Source: an uncultured Gammaproteobacteria bacterium
GTDB taxonomy: Bacteria; Pseudomonadota; Gammaproteobacteria; Pseudomonadales; UBA5518
Direction: 5' to 3'
Assembly (NCBI GenBank): GCA_903921135.1
Contig: CAIXOY010000296.1
Coordinates: 1 to 13,385, forward strand
Length of the DNA stretch: 13,385 bases
Part shown: one piece after another, positions 6,446-13,263 of the stretch
How positions within the stretch are numbered: position 1 is the stretch's first letter
How the letters are laid out: each line of letters begins with the position of its first letter
Position numbers and translations under genes: made by a program
The notes under the pieces: generated by a model
Told to the model about the DNA's origin: nothing
The model's database searches: none
What the model saw: only the letters and a program-made list of their open reading frames with translations

Positions 6446-7039
6446 TCAGTCCTTTTCCATCAGGTGGCCGAGTTTGCCGGCCTTGGTGTCTAGATAGCGC
6501 TGGTTGTGCGGGTTACGGCCGGTGCGCAGCGGGATGCGCTCCACCACCTTGATGCCCATCCCTTCCAACGCCGCCACCTTGCGGGGGTTGTTCGTCAGCA
6601 GCTTCAGCGCCGTGATGCCCACCTTCGCCAGCATGACGCCGCAGATGCTGTAGTCGCGCATGTCGGCACCGAATCCGAGCTGCTCGTTGGCCTCGACGGT
6701 ATCGGCGCCCGCATCTTGCAGGTGATAGGCCTTGATCTTGTTCAGCAGCCCGATGCCGCGTCCTTCCTGACGCAGGTACAACAGCGCCCCTCGCCCTTCC
6801 TCTGAGATGCGCTCCATCGCACCGCGCAATTGCGCGCCGCAGTCACAGCGCACGCTGAAGAGGGCGTCGCCCGTCAGGCACTCCGAGTGGATGCGCGCCA
6901 GTACCGGCGCACCGTCGGAGACATCGCCCAGCGTGAGGAGGACGTGCTCCTTCTCTTGCTCGATGTCCTCGAAGCCGTGCATGTCGAACACCCCCCAGGG
7001 GGTCGGCAGCTGGCAGGAGGCGACGTGGCGTACGGACAA
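6446..7039 (-). CDS. ribA: GTP cyclohydrolase II
   Basis: The 197-residue enzyme opens GTP to 2,5-diamino-6-ribosylamino-4(3H)-pyrimidinone 5'-phosphate, formate and pyrophosphate, the first committed step of riboflavin synthesis. The zinc ligands Cys54, Cys65 and Cys67 lie in HSECLTGDALFSVRCDCG. EEGRGALLYLRQEGRGIGL, LLTNNPRKV and the C-terminal YLDTKAGKLGH are all typical, and length matches E. coli RibA. The start is a TTG at 7039: GGAGAA lies 5 bases before it, and the N-terminus lines up with E. coli RibA. No ATG or GTG exists in frame until residue 20. It is transcribed toward dxs, with its own likely promoter, apart from the other rib genes. It supplies the activity that the RibBA-like fusion in this window appears to lack. 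Confidence 0.97.
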   Translation of the reverse strand: MSVRHVASCQLPTPWGVFDMHGFEDIEQEKEHVLLTLGDVSDGAPVLARIHSECLTGDALFSVRCDCGAQLRGAMERISEEGRGALLYLRQEGRGIGLLNKIKAYHLQDAGADTVEANEQLGFGADMRDYSICGVMLAKVGITALKLLTNNPRKVAALEGMGIKVVERIPLRTGRNPHNQRYLDTKAGKLGHLMEKD

Positions 7040-7044
7040 GACCG

Positions 7045-7050
7045 TTCTCC
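7045..7050 (-). promoter_or_regulatory. ribosome binding site fixing the ribA TTG start
   Basis: GGAGAA on the minus strand lies 5 bases before the TTG at 7039. Together with the absence of any nearby ATG or GTG, it supports a TTG initiation codon. Confidence 0.6.
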
Positions 7051-7071
7051 GGGATGGCGCGAGGGCGGGCG

Positions 7072-7080
7072 ATTCTAGCA
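7072..7080 (-). promoter_or_regulatory. extended -10 promoter of ribA
   Basis: The minus strand reads TGCTAGAAT, an extended -10 (TGn plus TAGAAT, 5 of 6 matches to TATAAT). It lies in the 63-base gap between the protease gene and ribA. Transcription would start near 7065, giving a leader of about 26 bases. No good -35 is visible, which an extended -10 can tolerate. Confidence 0.5.
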
Positions 7081-7102
7081 GCTTGAGGCGCGTGGCGGAC
7101 CC

Positions 7103-7762
7103 TCAGCGCTCGCGCAGGTACATGACGCCCGATTCCTCACGCAGGCCCACGCGCTGCAGCCAGGACATGCCGAGCAGCGCGGGCTCGGGATGGGGGCCCT
7201 CGATGACGGTGGCCTGGACGTTGCGGACCATGATGCCCGAGATCTCCACGCGATCGAGGGTGATGGCCCACGCGGGGCTCGGGCCAGCTGCCGTCATCAC
7301 GCGCGTCTGCTGACCACGGCGCCGGTAATCGACGCCGAGGCGGTCCGCCTCGAGGCCGCTCAGGGCCACGACGTTCGCGCCCGTATCGACCATGAAAGAC
7401 ACCTGGCTGCCGTTCACCGTGCCCACCAGCCGGTACTCGCCACGATCGTTGCGCGCGACGGGAACCTCGCGCCGGTCGGGGCTGTTGAAGGCACCACCCG
7501 GCTCACGGCCGGGCGCGAGGCGTATCTCCCGGCCAGCGACCTCCACGACGGCCTCGCTGGCCGATGCAGACACGAGGCGCACACCCTCGGGCGAGGTCTG
7601 CCCCACCTTGAGGACGCGCGGGCTGCCGTCGATGCTCAGCATGGCGCGGCCCTCGAAGAGCGCGTTGGCGGTGATCGTGGGCTCGGCGGCGCGGGACGCG
7701 ATGGGCAACGCGAGCAGCAGGAAAACGGTCGCGATGAACTGCACGGCTGCGCGATCAGGCAT
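7103..7762 (-). CDS. secreted retropepsin-like aspartic protease
   Basis: This 219-residue protein resembles the single-domain retropepsin-like proteases of Proteobacteria (clan AA, TIGR02281 type). Residues 1-25 look like a signal peptide: a hydrophobic core VQFIATVFLLLALP and a plausible cleavage site after SRA, predicting a periplasmic protein. The catalytic motif is VDTGAN (Asp126-Thr-Gly) and LLGMSWL (196-202) is the usual hydrophobic-Gly motif near the end. One DTG per chain implies a homodimer. An N-terminal region (about 36-80, with KVGQTSPEGVRL) precedes the protease fold. Substrate unknown. The ATG at 7762 overlaps the thiL stop by 8 bases, suggesting translational coupling, and has a GGGGG run about 8 bases before it. 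It occupies the place where pgpA often follows thiL in this class. Confidence 0.88.
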   Translation of the reverse strand: MPDRAAVQFIATVFLLLALPIASRAAEPTITANALFEGRAMLSIDGSPRVLKVGQTSPEGVRLVSASASEAVVEVAGREIRLAPGREPGGAFNSPDRREVPVARNDRGEYRLVGTVNGSQVSFMVDTGANVVALSGLEADRLGVDYRRRGQQTRVMTAAGPSPAWAITLDRVEISGIMVRNVQATVIEGPHPEPALLGMSWLQRVGLREESGVMYLRER

Positions 7763-8714
7763 CGGTGCTGCCCCCGAAGTGCTGGAAGCCTGTGGTGGGA
7801 GGGCTGTAACCCGCGCAGCGTGCGCCATGCCCCTCGGTCACCCTGCCGATCCGACGGCACGGCAGGCCGAGCCGCGCGGCAGCGGCATCGACCGATGGCG
7901 CCGCCGATGGCGGCGCAGTGAAACAGAGCTCGTAGTCATCACCGCCCGCGAGGCACAGGGCCAGCGCATCCTCACGTCCGAGCGCTGCCAGCCCTTCCGC
8001 CAGAGGCAGGCGCGTGGCTTCGATCTCGATGGCGCAGCCACTTCGCTCTGCGATATGCCCCGCATCGGCAAGCAGCCCGTCTGATACATCGATAGCCGCC
8101 GTGGCGAGGCCCACCAGCGCGCGTCCGAACGCCAGGCGGGGCTCGGGCCACACGAAGACCGCGCAGGCGGGGTCTTCGTCAGGAACGCCGGCTTGCAGCC
8201 TGCGCAGCCCCAGCGCGGACAGCCCCGGACGCCCCGTCACCCAGAGATCGTCGCCGGGCCGCGCACCGTCGCGGCGCAGGGCGGTGCCGCGCGCCACGGC
8301 ACCGTGCACCTGAATCGTGATCGAGAGCGGGCCGCGCGTGGTGTCTCCTCCGACCAGCGCAATACCGCTACTGCGGGCGAGTGTGCCCAGCCCTTCCGCG
8401 AAAGCTGCAAGCCATGCCTCGTTCGCATCCGGCAGCGTGAGCGCGAGCGTGAACCACAACGGCCGTGCGCCCATGGCGGCCAGGTCGCTCAGGTTCACGG
8501 CCAGTGCACGGTGGCCGATCGCACGCGGAGAGAGCGTCGGCGGGAAGTGCACGCCGGAAACGAGTGTGTCGATGGATACCAGAAGATCTTCGCCAGGCGG
8601 CAACTGCAGGATCGCGGCGTCATCGCCGATGCCGAGCACCACACCGTGCTCGGGGCTTGCGGGCGCAAGTGACTCGAAATAGCGGGCAATCAGCTGGAAT
8701 TCAGAGAGCGGCAT
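7755..8714 (-). CDS. thiL: thiamine-monophosphate kinase
   Basis: The 319-residue cytosolic kinase phosphorylates thiamine monophosphate to thiamine diphosphate, the cofactor of Dxs in this window. Family motifs occur in order: GIGDDAAI (28-35), VSIDTLVSGVHFP (46-58), VNLSDLAAMGARP (73-85), GGDTTRGPL (122-130), DVSDGLLADAGHIA (209-222) and GGDDYELCFT (257-266). The length is close to the E. coli protein. The ATG at 8714 opens MPLSEFQLI as expected; the frame extends upstream into nusB, but those residues are not ThiL-like. It lies 28 bases after nusB in the usual nusB-thiL order and overlaps the protease gene by 8 bases. Confidence 0.97.
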   Translation of the reverse strand: MPLSEFQLIARYFESLAPASPEHGVVLGIGDDAAILQLPPGEDLLVSIDTLVSGVHFPPTLSPRAIGHRALAVNLSDLAAMGARPLWFTLALTLPDANEAWLAAFAEGLGTLARSSGIALVGGDTTRGPLSITIQVHGAVARGTALRRDGARPGDDLWVTGRPGLSALGLRRLQAGVPDEDPACAVFVWPEPRLAFGRALVGLATAAIDVSDGLLADAGHIAERSGCAIEIEATRLPLAEGLAALGREDALALCLAGGDDYELCFTAPPSAAPSVDAAAARLGLPCRRIGRVTEGHGARCAGYSPPTTGFQHFGGSTDA

Positions 8715-8742
8715 GTGCAGATGCCCGCCGCGGCCTGCGGCC

Positions 8743-9216
8743 TCAGCGGCCGCCGCGGATCTCGAGCGCGCGCAGTTCGCGGGCCACGCGATCGAGGACG
8801 GCATTCACGAAACGGTGGCTGTCTGTAGCGCCGAACTTGCGGGTCAGCGTGACGGCCTCGTCGAGCACCACGCGCCAGGGCACATCCAGACGCTCACGCA
8901 GTTCCCAGGTGCCGATGCGCAGCACCGCGCGCTCCACCGGACCGAGTTTCTCGAGTTCGATGTCGAGGAAGGGAGTGAAGGTCTCGTCCAGATCCGAGGC
9001 GCAGGAGGGAACGCCGTGAACCAGCGCCTGGAAGTACTCCAGATCCGTGCCTCGGAACTCGAAGTCCTCGCGGAACTGGCGCTCGATGTCCCCTGGGCTG
9101 TTGCCCGAGACAGCCCACTGGTACAGCGCCTGAACGGCATAGTGGCGCGCCTTGTGACGGCCCGCGATGAGCGCGCGGCGCGCCTCGATGCTGTCCTGCG
9201 CGGCGGTATCGCTCAC
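8743..9216 (-). CDS. nusB: transcription antitermination factor NusB
   Basis: The 157-residue RNA-binding protein acts with NusE and NusA in rRNA antitermination. ARHYAVQALYQWAVSG (24-39) is the family's N-terminal signature. EKLGPVERAVLRIGTWELRE and VVLDEAVTLTRKFGATDSHRFVNAVLDRVA cover the second helical half. Length is typical for gammaproteobacterial NusB. The start is a GTG whose last two bases are shared with the TGA of ribH (GTGA overlap), which implies translational coupling. The ribH-nusB-thiL order is standard. Confidence 0.96.
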   Translation of the reverse strand: MSDTAAQDSIEARRALIAGRHKARHYAVQALYQWAVSGNSPGDIERQFREDFEFRGTDLEYFQALVHGVPSCASDLDETFTPFLDIELEKLGPVERAVLRIGTWELRERLDVPWRVVLDEAVTLTRKFGATDSHRFVNAVLDRVARELRALEIRGGR

Positions 9217-9683
9217 AGGCGGCCCAGCAGGCTCACCATCTCGAGGGCCGAGAGCGCCGCCTCGGCACCTTTGTTACCCGCCTTGGTGCCCGCACGCTCG
9301 ATGGCTTGCTCGATGGAGTCGACGGTCAGCACACCGAACGCCACCGGAATACCTGAGTCCATGGACGCGGCGGCAAGGCCTTTGGTGCATTCACCTGCCA
9401 CATGCTCGAAGTGGGGAGTGCCACCTCGGATCACGGCGCCCAGCGCCACGATCGCGTCGTAGTTACCGCTGAGGGCGGCTTTCTGGGCGACAAGGGGCAG
9501 TTCCCAGGCGCCAGGAGTGCGGATGATCGTGATGCGGGCATCGGGAACGCCGTGGCGGCGCAGGGCATCAAGCGCACCCGCCACGAGGCTTTCGACCACG
9601 AAGGCATTGAAGCGGCTCACGATCAGAGCGAAACGGCCCTCGCCGGGGGTGAAGTCGCCTTCGATGGTGTGGATGTCTGCCAT
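9213..9683 (-). CDS. ribH: 6,7-dimethyl-8-ribityllumazine synthase
   Basis: The 156-residue enzyme condenses the ribitylaminopyrimidine with 3,4-dihydroxy-2-butanone 4-phosphate to make lumazine, the substrate of RibE. It forms pentamers or 60-mer shells in the family. Visible features are RFNAFVVESLV (24-34), TPGAWELPL (56-64), the catalytic His in GGTPHFEHVAGE (His91) and RAGTKAGNKG in the phosphate-binding region. The ATG at 9683 has GAGG six bases before it and gives the expected N-terminus. An upstream in-frame ATG at 9758 adds residues unlike the family. The 78-base gap after the ribBA-like gene is the longest within this operon. Confidence 0.97.
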   Translation of the reverse strand: MADIHTIEGDFTPGEGRFALIVSRFNAFVVESLVAGALDALRRHGVPDARITIIRTPGAWELPLVAQKAALSGNYDAIVALGAVIRGGTPHFEHVAGECTKGLAAASMDSGIPVAFGVLTVDSIEQAIERAGTKAGNKGAEAALSALEMVSLLGRL

Positions 9684-9713
9684 GTGCGCCTCGGGGCCGT
9701 GTGTTTGTGGGAC

Positions 9714-9727
9714 TGGCAATTCTGCCA
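9714..9727. repeat. short inverted repeat in the ribBA-ribH gap
   Basis: TGGCA, 4 bases, TGCCA lies in the 78-base gap between the ribBA-like gene and ribH. The stem is only 5 bp. It could be an RNA hairpin or a chance match. Confidence 0.2.
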
Positions 9728-9761
9728 CCATTCCTGCAGGCGGGCCATGCCGCCGCAAACC

Positions 9762-10877
9762 TCAGTCGAAGGGGAGGTGCTCGACCACTTCGAGACCGAA
9801 TCCCGATATCGCGTTGTAGCGGATCTTGGGCCCCATGACGCGCATCCTGCCCACGCCCAGGTGTCGGAGGATCTGGGATCCGACGCCCACCAGCGTGTGG
9901 GTTGTATTGGGTGCGCGAGGCGGCAGCGCGGCCGCCGTATCGCCCAGCGCGGTGGCGATGCTCGCGAGGCGGTACTCCGGCGACTCGGGCTGATCGAGAA
10001 GCACGAAGACGCCGGTTCCCTCGCGGGCAATGCGCTCGAGGCAGCGCGCAGCGTTCCATCCGGGCGGCTGTCCGGGCACCTGGGTGCCGAGCAGGTCCCG
10101 CAGCGAAGCCTGGAGGTGCACCCGCACCAGCACCGGCTCGGCAGGATCGACGCGCCCCAGACTGAGGGCGGTATGCACCGCGCCCGATTCGGGTTCACGG
10201 AACACGCTCAACCGGAACGCGCCCCATGCGGTCTGCACCTCGCCCTCGCGGAGTAGCTCCACCGTGGCCTCGTTCAGCAGGCGGAACTGGATCAGGCTCG
10301 CGATGCTGCCGAGAGCGAGGCCATGTGCACGCGCGAAATCCCGCAAGGCTGAGCCCGTTGCGAGCGTGCCGTCGTCGTTCAGGACTTCGGCGATAACCGC
10401 CGCGGGCTCGTGGCCGGCTAGCCGCGCAAGATCACAGCCTCCCTCGGCGTGGCCGGCGCGGCGCAATACGCCCCCGCTCTCTGCGCGCACCGGGAAGACG
10501 TGGCCCGGTTGCACCAGATCACGGGGCTTCGCGTTGCGTGCCACGGCAACCCGGACGGTGTGGGCGCGGTCCGCAGCGGATATTCCCGTGCTGATGCCCT
10601 CTGCGGCTTCGATGGACACGCGGAAGCGGCTCGCTTGAGGGTTCAACTCGCTGCGGGCCATCGGCGGCAGTTCGAGCAGGTCGCACCGCTCCGGTGTGAG
10701 CGCAAGACTCACCAGGCCGCGAGCGTTACGGGCCATGAAATTCACCTGCTCGGCGGTGATGGTCTCGGCGCTGGCCATGATGACGCCGCCGATGCGCTCG
10801 TCGTCGTCATCGACGAGCACGACCATGCGCGCATGGCGGAATGCTTCGAGGAGTTGCTGGGGCGAATCGAACTTCAT
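9762..10877 (-). CDS. ribBA: RibBA-like fusion, both catalytic domains degenerate
   Basis: This 371-residue protein has a DHBP synthase (RibB) half, about residues 8-205, and a GTP cyclohydrolase II-like half, about 215-365. The fold is recognisable from STGISAADR (96-104), PGHVFPVRA (124-132), CDLARLAG (148-155) and LNDDGT (166-171). The active-site loop, normally DDEDRENEGD, reads DDDDERIGGV (23-32), so the metal-binding Glu and its acidic neighbours are gone. RPGH is QPGH, GHTEA is GHAEG, and the Arg after NDDGTxA is missing. The second half lacks the three zinc cysteines at VRVHLQASLRDLLG (251-264), as in proteobacterial RibBX fusions. There is no frameshift or stop. Its ATG overlaps the ribE stop (ATGA). 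Catalysis by either half is unlikely; a structural or regulatory role is possible. Confidence 0.88.
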   Translation of the reverse strand: MKFDSPQQLLEAFRHARMVVLVDDDDERIGGVIMASAETITAEQVNFMARNARGLVSLALTPERCDLLELPPMARSELNPQASRFRVSIEAAEGISTGISAADRAHTVRVAVARNAKPRDLVQPGHVFPVRAESGGVLRRAGHAEGGCDLARLAGHEPAAVIAEVLNDDGTLATGSALRDFARAHGLALGSIASLIQFRLLNEATVELLREGEVQTAWGAFRLSVFREPESGAVHTALSLGRVDPAEPVLVRVHLQASLRDLLGTQVPGQPPGWNAARCLERIAREGTGVFVLLDQPESPEYRLASIATALGDTAAALPPRAPNTTHTLVGVGSQILRHLGVGRMRVMGPKIRYNAISGFGLEVVEHLPFD

Positions 10878-11539
10878 GAGGAAGGGAATCCGTGGCTGGC
10901 GAGGAAAGCGCGGCTGATGCCGCCGGTGTTGTCCGGATGGGCTGCAGCATCACCCTGCAGGAGGCGTTCAAGGTAGCGTGCAACCAGATCCACCTCGAGG
11001 TTGACCCGCGAGCCCGCGCGGTAGCCTTCGAACACGGTCTCGCGCATGGTTGCGGGAATGATGTTCAGTTCGAATTCCGCACCGTTCACGGCGTTCACGG
11101 TGAGGCTGACGCCGTCGATACAGATCGAGCCTTTGCGGGCGATGTATCGGGCAAGCTGATCCGGCGCGCGCAACGTGTAGCGCCACGACCGGCCATCCTG
11201 TCCGAGAGACAGGACTTCTCCCACGCCATCAACGTGACCGCTCACCATGTGACCGCCGAGGCGGTCTGTCACGCCCAGGGATTTCTCGAGGTTTAGCGGC
11301 GAACCCGTACTGAGGTTTCCCAGGGTAGTGAGAGATAACGTCTCCAGCGACACATCCGCGGCGAACCAGTCGGCGCCCTGCCCCACTACCGTGAGGCACA
11401 CGCCGTTCGTGGCGACGCTGTCTCCGCCTTTGACATCGGAGAGGTCGAGCTTGCCGGTGCCGATTTCAAGACGTACGTCGCCGCCGCGCCGCTCAAGGCG
11501 GCGCAAATGCCCCACCGACTGGATGATCCCCGTGAACAT
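10874..11539 (-). CDS. ribE: riboflavin synthase, alpha chain
   Basis: The 221-residue enzyme dismutates two molecules of 6,7-dimethyl-8-ribityllumazine to riboflavin and a pyrimidine that is recycled to RibH. It opens MFTGIIQSVGHL, the family hallmark. Two lumazine-binding repeats follow: GDSVATNGVCLTVV in the first, and GGHMVSGHVDG leading to IARKGSICIDGVSLTVNAVN in the second. Length is normal, with a slightly long polar tail. AAGGAG lies 5 bases before the ATG. It lies 17 bases after ribD and overlaps the ribBA-like gene by 4 bases, so ribD-ribE-ribBA are probably co-translated. Confidence 0.97.
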   Translation of the reverse strand: MFTGIIQSVGHLRRLERRGGDVRLEIGTGKLDLSDVKGGDSVATNGVCLTVVGQGADWFAADVSLETLSLTTLGNLSTGSPLNLEKSLGVTDRLGGHMVSGHVDGVGEVLSLGQDGRSWRYTLRAPDQLARYIARKGSICIDGVSLTVNAVNGAEFELNIIPATMRETVFEGYRAGSRVNLEVDLVARYLERLLQGDAAAHPDNTGGISRAFLASHGFPSS

Positions 11540-11556
11540 GCGCTCTCCTTTGTCTG

Positions 11557-12642
11557 CTAAGCGTGCGGCAATGCACTGATCCGCCAGTCATCACCGACGG
11601 CATCTATGGCGGTAATACGCAGCGCCATGCGTTCTGCCATCTGCGTGAAGGGCAACTCCAGAAGCGGGCGAGCTGAACTACCGAGCAGAAGCGGCGCCAT
11701 ATAGAACTTGTACTCATCGATCAGGCCTGCCTGCGCGAAGGCGCCCGCGAGCGTTGCGCCTGACTCCAGCAACACATCGTTGCATCCCCGGTCTGCAAGT
11801 GCGGCCAGCAAGGCGTGAAGGTCAACGCGACCGTCTTCGCCTGGCACACGCATGAGCATCGCGCCGGCGGCCTGCAGCGAAAGCGCCTTTGCTTCGGGGT
11901 CGGTCACGTACGCCAGAAGCGCGGCTCCCGGCGGCGACAGGACGCGTGCCATGGCGGGGGTACGCAAAGCACTATCCACGACTACCCGTAGCGGTTGCCG
12001 CGAGGCTTCGCGCACATCGAGCCGCGGGTCGTCAGCGAGTACCGTGCCCGCGCCGGTCACTACGGCGCAGCTTCGGGCGCGAAGTCTTTGCACATCTGCG
12101 CGGGCGGCGTCGCCCGTTATCCACTTGCTCTCGCCGGAGGCCATAGCCGTCCGGCCATCGAGGCTCATCGCCATCTTGCAGACGACTCGGGGCCTGCCCC
12201 GTTGCATGCGGGAGAAAAACCCCGCGTTGAGCTCGATCGCCTCGCTTGCCAAGATCCCTGAGCGCACCTCGACACCAGCGTCTTGTAGTCTCGCGATGCC
12301 TTTACCGGCGACCTGCGGGTTCGGGTCCTCGCTTGCGCAGACGACCCGAGCGACTCCCGCAGCGATCAAGGCATCGGCGCAGGGCGGTGTTCGGCCATGA
12401 TGGCTGCAGGGTTCGAGTGTGACGTACGCCGTAGCTCCTCGGGCGGACTCGCCCGCACGCTTGAGTGCATCGGCTTCCGCATGGGCTTCGCCCGCCCGTT
12501 GATGCCACCCTTCGGAGATGACCTGGCCGTCCCGCACCAGTACGCAGCCGACGCGTGGATTCGGCGAGGTGGTGTTCAGACCAAATCGCGCGAGCCTTAA
12601 GGCTTGCGCCATGTAGCGGATGTCATCCTCGTCCGTGCGCAT
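11557..12642 (-). CDS. ribD: bifunctional riboflavin biosynthesis deaminase/reductase
   Basis: This 361-residue protein carries the pyrimidine deaminase (about residues 6-145) and the NADPH-dependent ribityl reductase (about 150-358), two successive steps after RibA. The deaminase zinc site is visible: His54-Ala-Glu56 in GEAHAEADAL and Cys79/Cys88 in EPCSHHGRTPPC. The substrate-binding SPNPRVGCV motif is at 26-34. The reductase has KMAMSLDGRTA, ESKWITG, TGAGTVLADDPRL and LLESGATLAGAF. Both halves look functional. The ATG at 12642 is 11 bases after the nrdR stop. No strong Shine-Dalgarno is seen, so translation may be coupled to nrdR. Confidence 0.97.
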   Translation of the reverse strand: MRTDEDDIRYMAQALRLARFGLNTTSPNPRVGCVLVRDGQVISEGWHQRAGEAHAEADALKRAGESARGATAYVTLEPCSHHGRTPPCADALIAAGVARVVCASEDPNPQVAGKGIARLQDAGVEVRSGILASEAIELNAGFFSRMQRGRPRVVCKMAMSLDGRTAMASGESKWITGDAARADVQRLRARSCAVVTGAGTVLADDPRLDVREASRQPLRVVVDSALRTPAMARVLSPPGAALLAYVTDPEAKALSLQAAGAMLMRVPGEDGRVDLHALLAALADRGCNDVLLESGATLAGAFAQAGLIDEYKFYMAPLLLGSSARPLLELPFTQMAERMALRITAIDAVGDDWRISALPHA

Positions 12643-12653
12643 CGGGCAGACGA

Positions 12654-13127
12654 TCAGGACAAGGGAGGTGCGAGTTGCTCTTCTGCGAGCCGCTCGATCT
12701 CGACGCGGAACTCGTTCAGATCCTGGAAGCTCCGATAGACCGAGGCAAATCGCACAAAGGCGACATGGTCTACGGCCTTGAGTTGCCGCATCACCTCTTC
12801 GCCGAGAACACGGGAGGGAACCTCCCTCTCACCGGAGGCCTGGAGGATGCGCTTGATCTGGCTAAGCATGGCCTCGATCTGTTCGCTGCTGACAGGCCTT
12901 TTCTCAAGTGCCCTGAGGATGCCTTGCCGGAGTTTGTCTTCGTTGAAGGGCTCTCGTACGCCGCTCTGCTTGATGATCCTCGGCAGCAGAAGTTCAGCGC
13001 CTTCGTAGGTCGTGAACCGCTCACTGCAACTCAGGCATTCGCGGCGGCGGCGCACCTGATCCCCCTCGGCGACGAGGCGGGAGTCGATCACCTTGGTGTC
13101 AGCGGCTGTGCAGAACGGGCAGCGCAT
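12654..13127 (-). CDS. nrdR: ribonucleotide reductase transcriptional repressor NrdR
   Basis: The 157-residue regulator binds NrdR boxes before ribonucleotide reductase genes and senses nucleotides through an ATP cone. The N-terminal zinc ribbon has Cys3, Cys6, Cys31 and Cys34 (CPFC and CLSC), followed by RFTTYE. The ATP cone spans about residues 48-138 and includes IKQSGVREPFNEDKLRQGIL and FVRFASVYRSFQD. Length is typical. It heads the rib operon here, an order common in gammaproteobacteria, and has a good extended -10 upstream. I found no NrdR box in the window, so autoregulation is not supported. Confidence 0.97.
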   Translation of the reverse strand: MRCPFCTAADTKVIDSRLVAEGDQVRRRRECLSCSERFTTYEGAELLLPRIIKQSGVREPFNEDKLRQGILRALEKRPVSSEQIEAMLSQIKRILQASGEREVPSRVLGEEVMRQLKAVDHVAFVRFASVYRSFQDLNEFRVEIERLAEEQLAPPLS

Positions 13128-13157
13128 GAATAATCTGTCCGGAACGGGGCAGGCCCG

Positions 13158-13166
13158 ATACTAGCA
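13158..13166 (-). promoter_or_regulatory. extended -10 promoter of the nrdR-rib operon
   Basis: The minus strand reads TGCTAGTAT, an extended -10 with TAGTAT as the hexamer. The predicted start is near 13150, leaving about 23 bases to the nrdR ATG. The -35 region is not recognisable. The element is nearly identical to the ribA one (TGCTAGAAT). Confidence 0.5.
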
Positions 13167-13197
13167 CAGGCCCCCATCGGCTCTCCCTGAATGCGAA

Positions 13198-13219
13198 CGG
13201 GCGGCCCGAGGGCCGCCCG
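13198..13219 (-). terminator. GC-rich hairpin, likely terminator of the right-edge gene
   Basis: CGGGCGGCC, a 4-base loop and GGCCGCCCG form a perfect 9-bp stem. On the minus strand it lies about 45 bases after the stop of the right-edge gene and is followed by TTCGCATT, a weak T-rich stretch. It sits before the nrdR promoter, as expected for insulation between two transcription units. Confidence 0.6.
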
Positions 13220-13224
13220 CACTA

Positions 13225-13239
13225 CCCCCTGCGAGGGGG
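13225..13239. repeat. second small hairpin beside the terminator
   Basis: CCCCCT, a 3-base loop and AGGGGG form a 6-bp stem five bases from the larger hairpin, on the side of the right-edge gene. It may be part of a tandem terminator or protect the 3' end of that mRNA. Confidence 0.4.
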
Positions 13240-13263
13240 CTACTCCATCAGAGCATCACGCTA

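Noticed and set aside
9684..9761. Upstream extension of ribH to an ATG at 9758
   Set aside because: The extra residues are unlike lumazine synthases, and the ATG at 9683 has a proper Shine-Dalgarno.
9402..10256. Plus-strand open frame of 284 codons over ribH and the ribBA-like gene
   Set aside because: It is antisense to well-supported rib genes and shows no domain of its own.
12643..13263. FMN riboswitch upstream of the rib genes
   Set aside because: ribD follows nrdR by 11 bases, and the nrdR leader is about 23 bases, too short for the FMN aptamer; no conserved aptamer segments are seen before ribE, the ribBA-like gene or ribH either.
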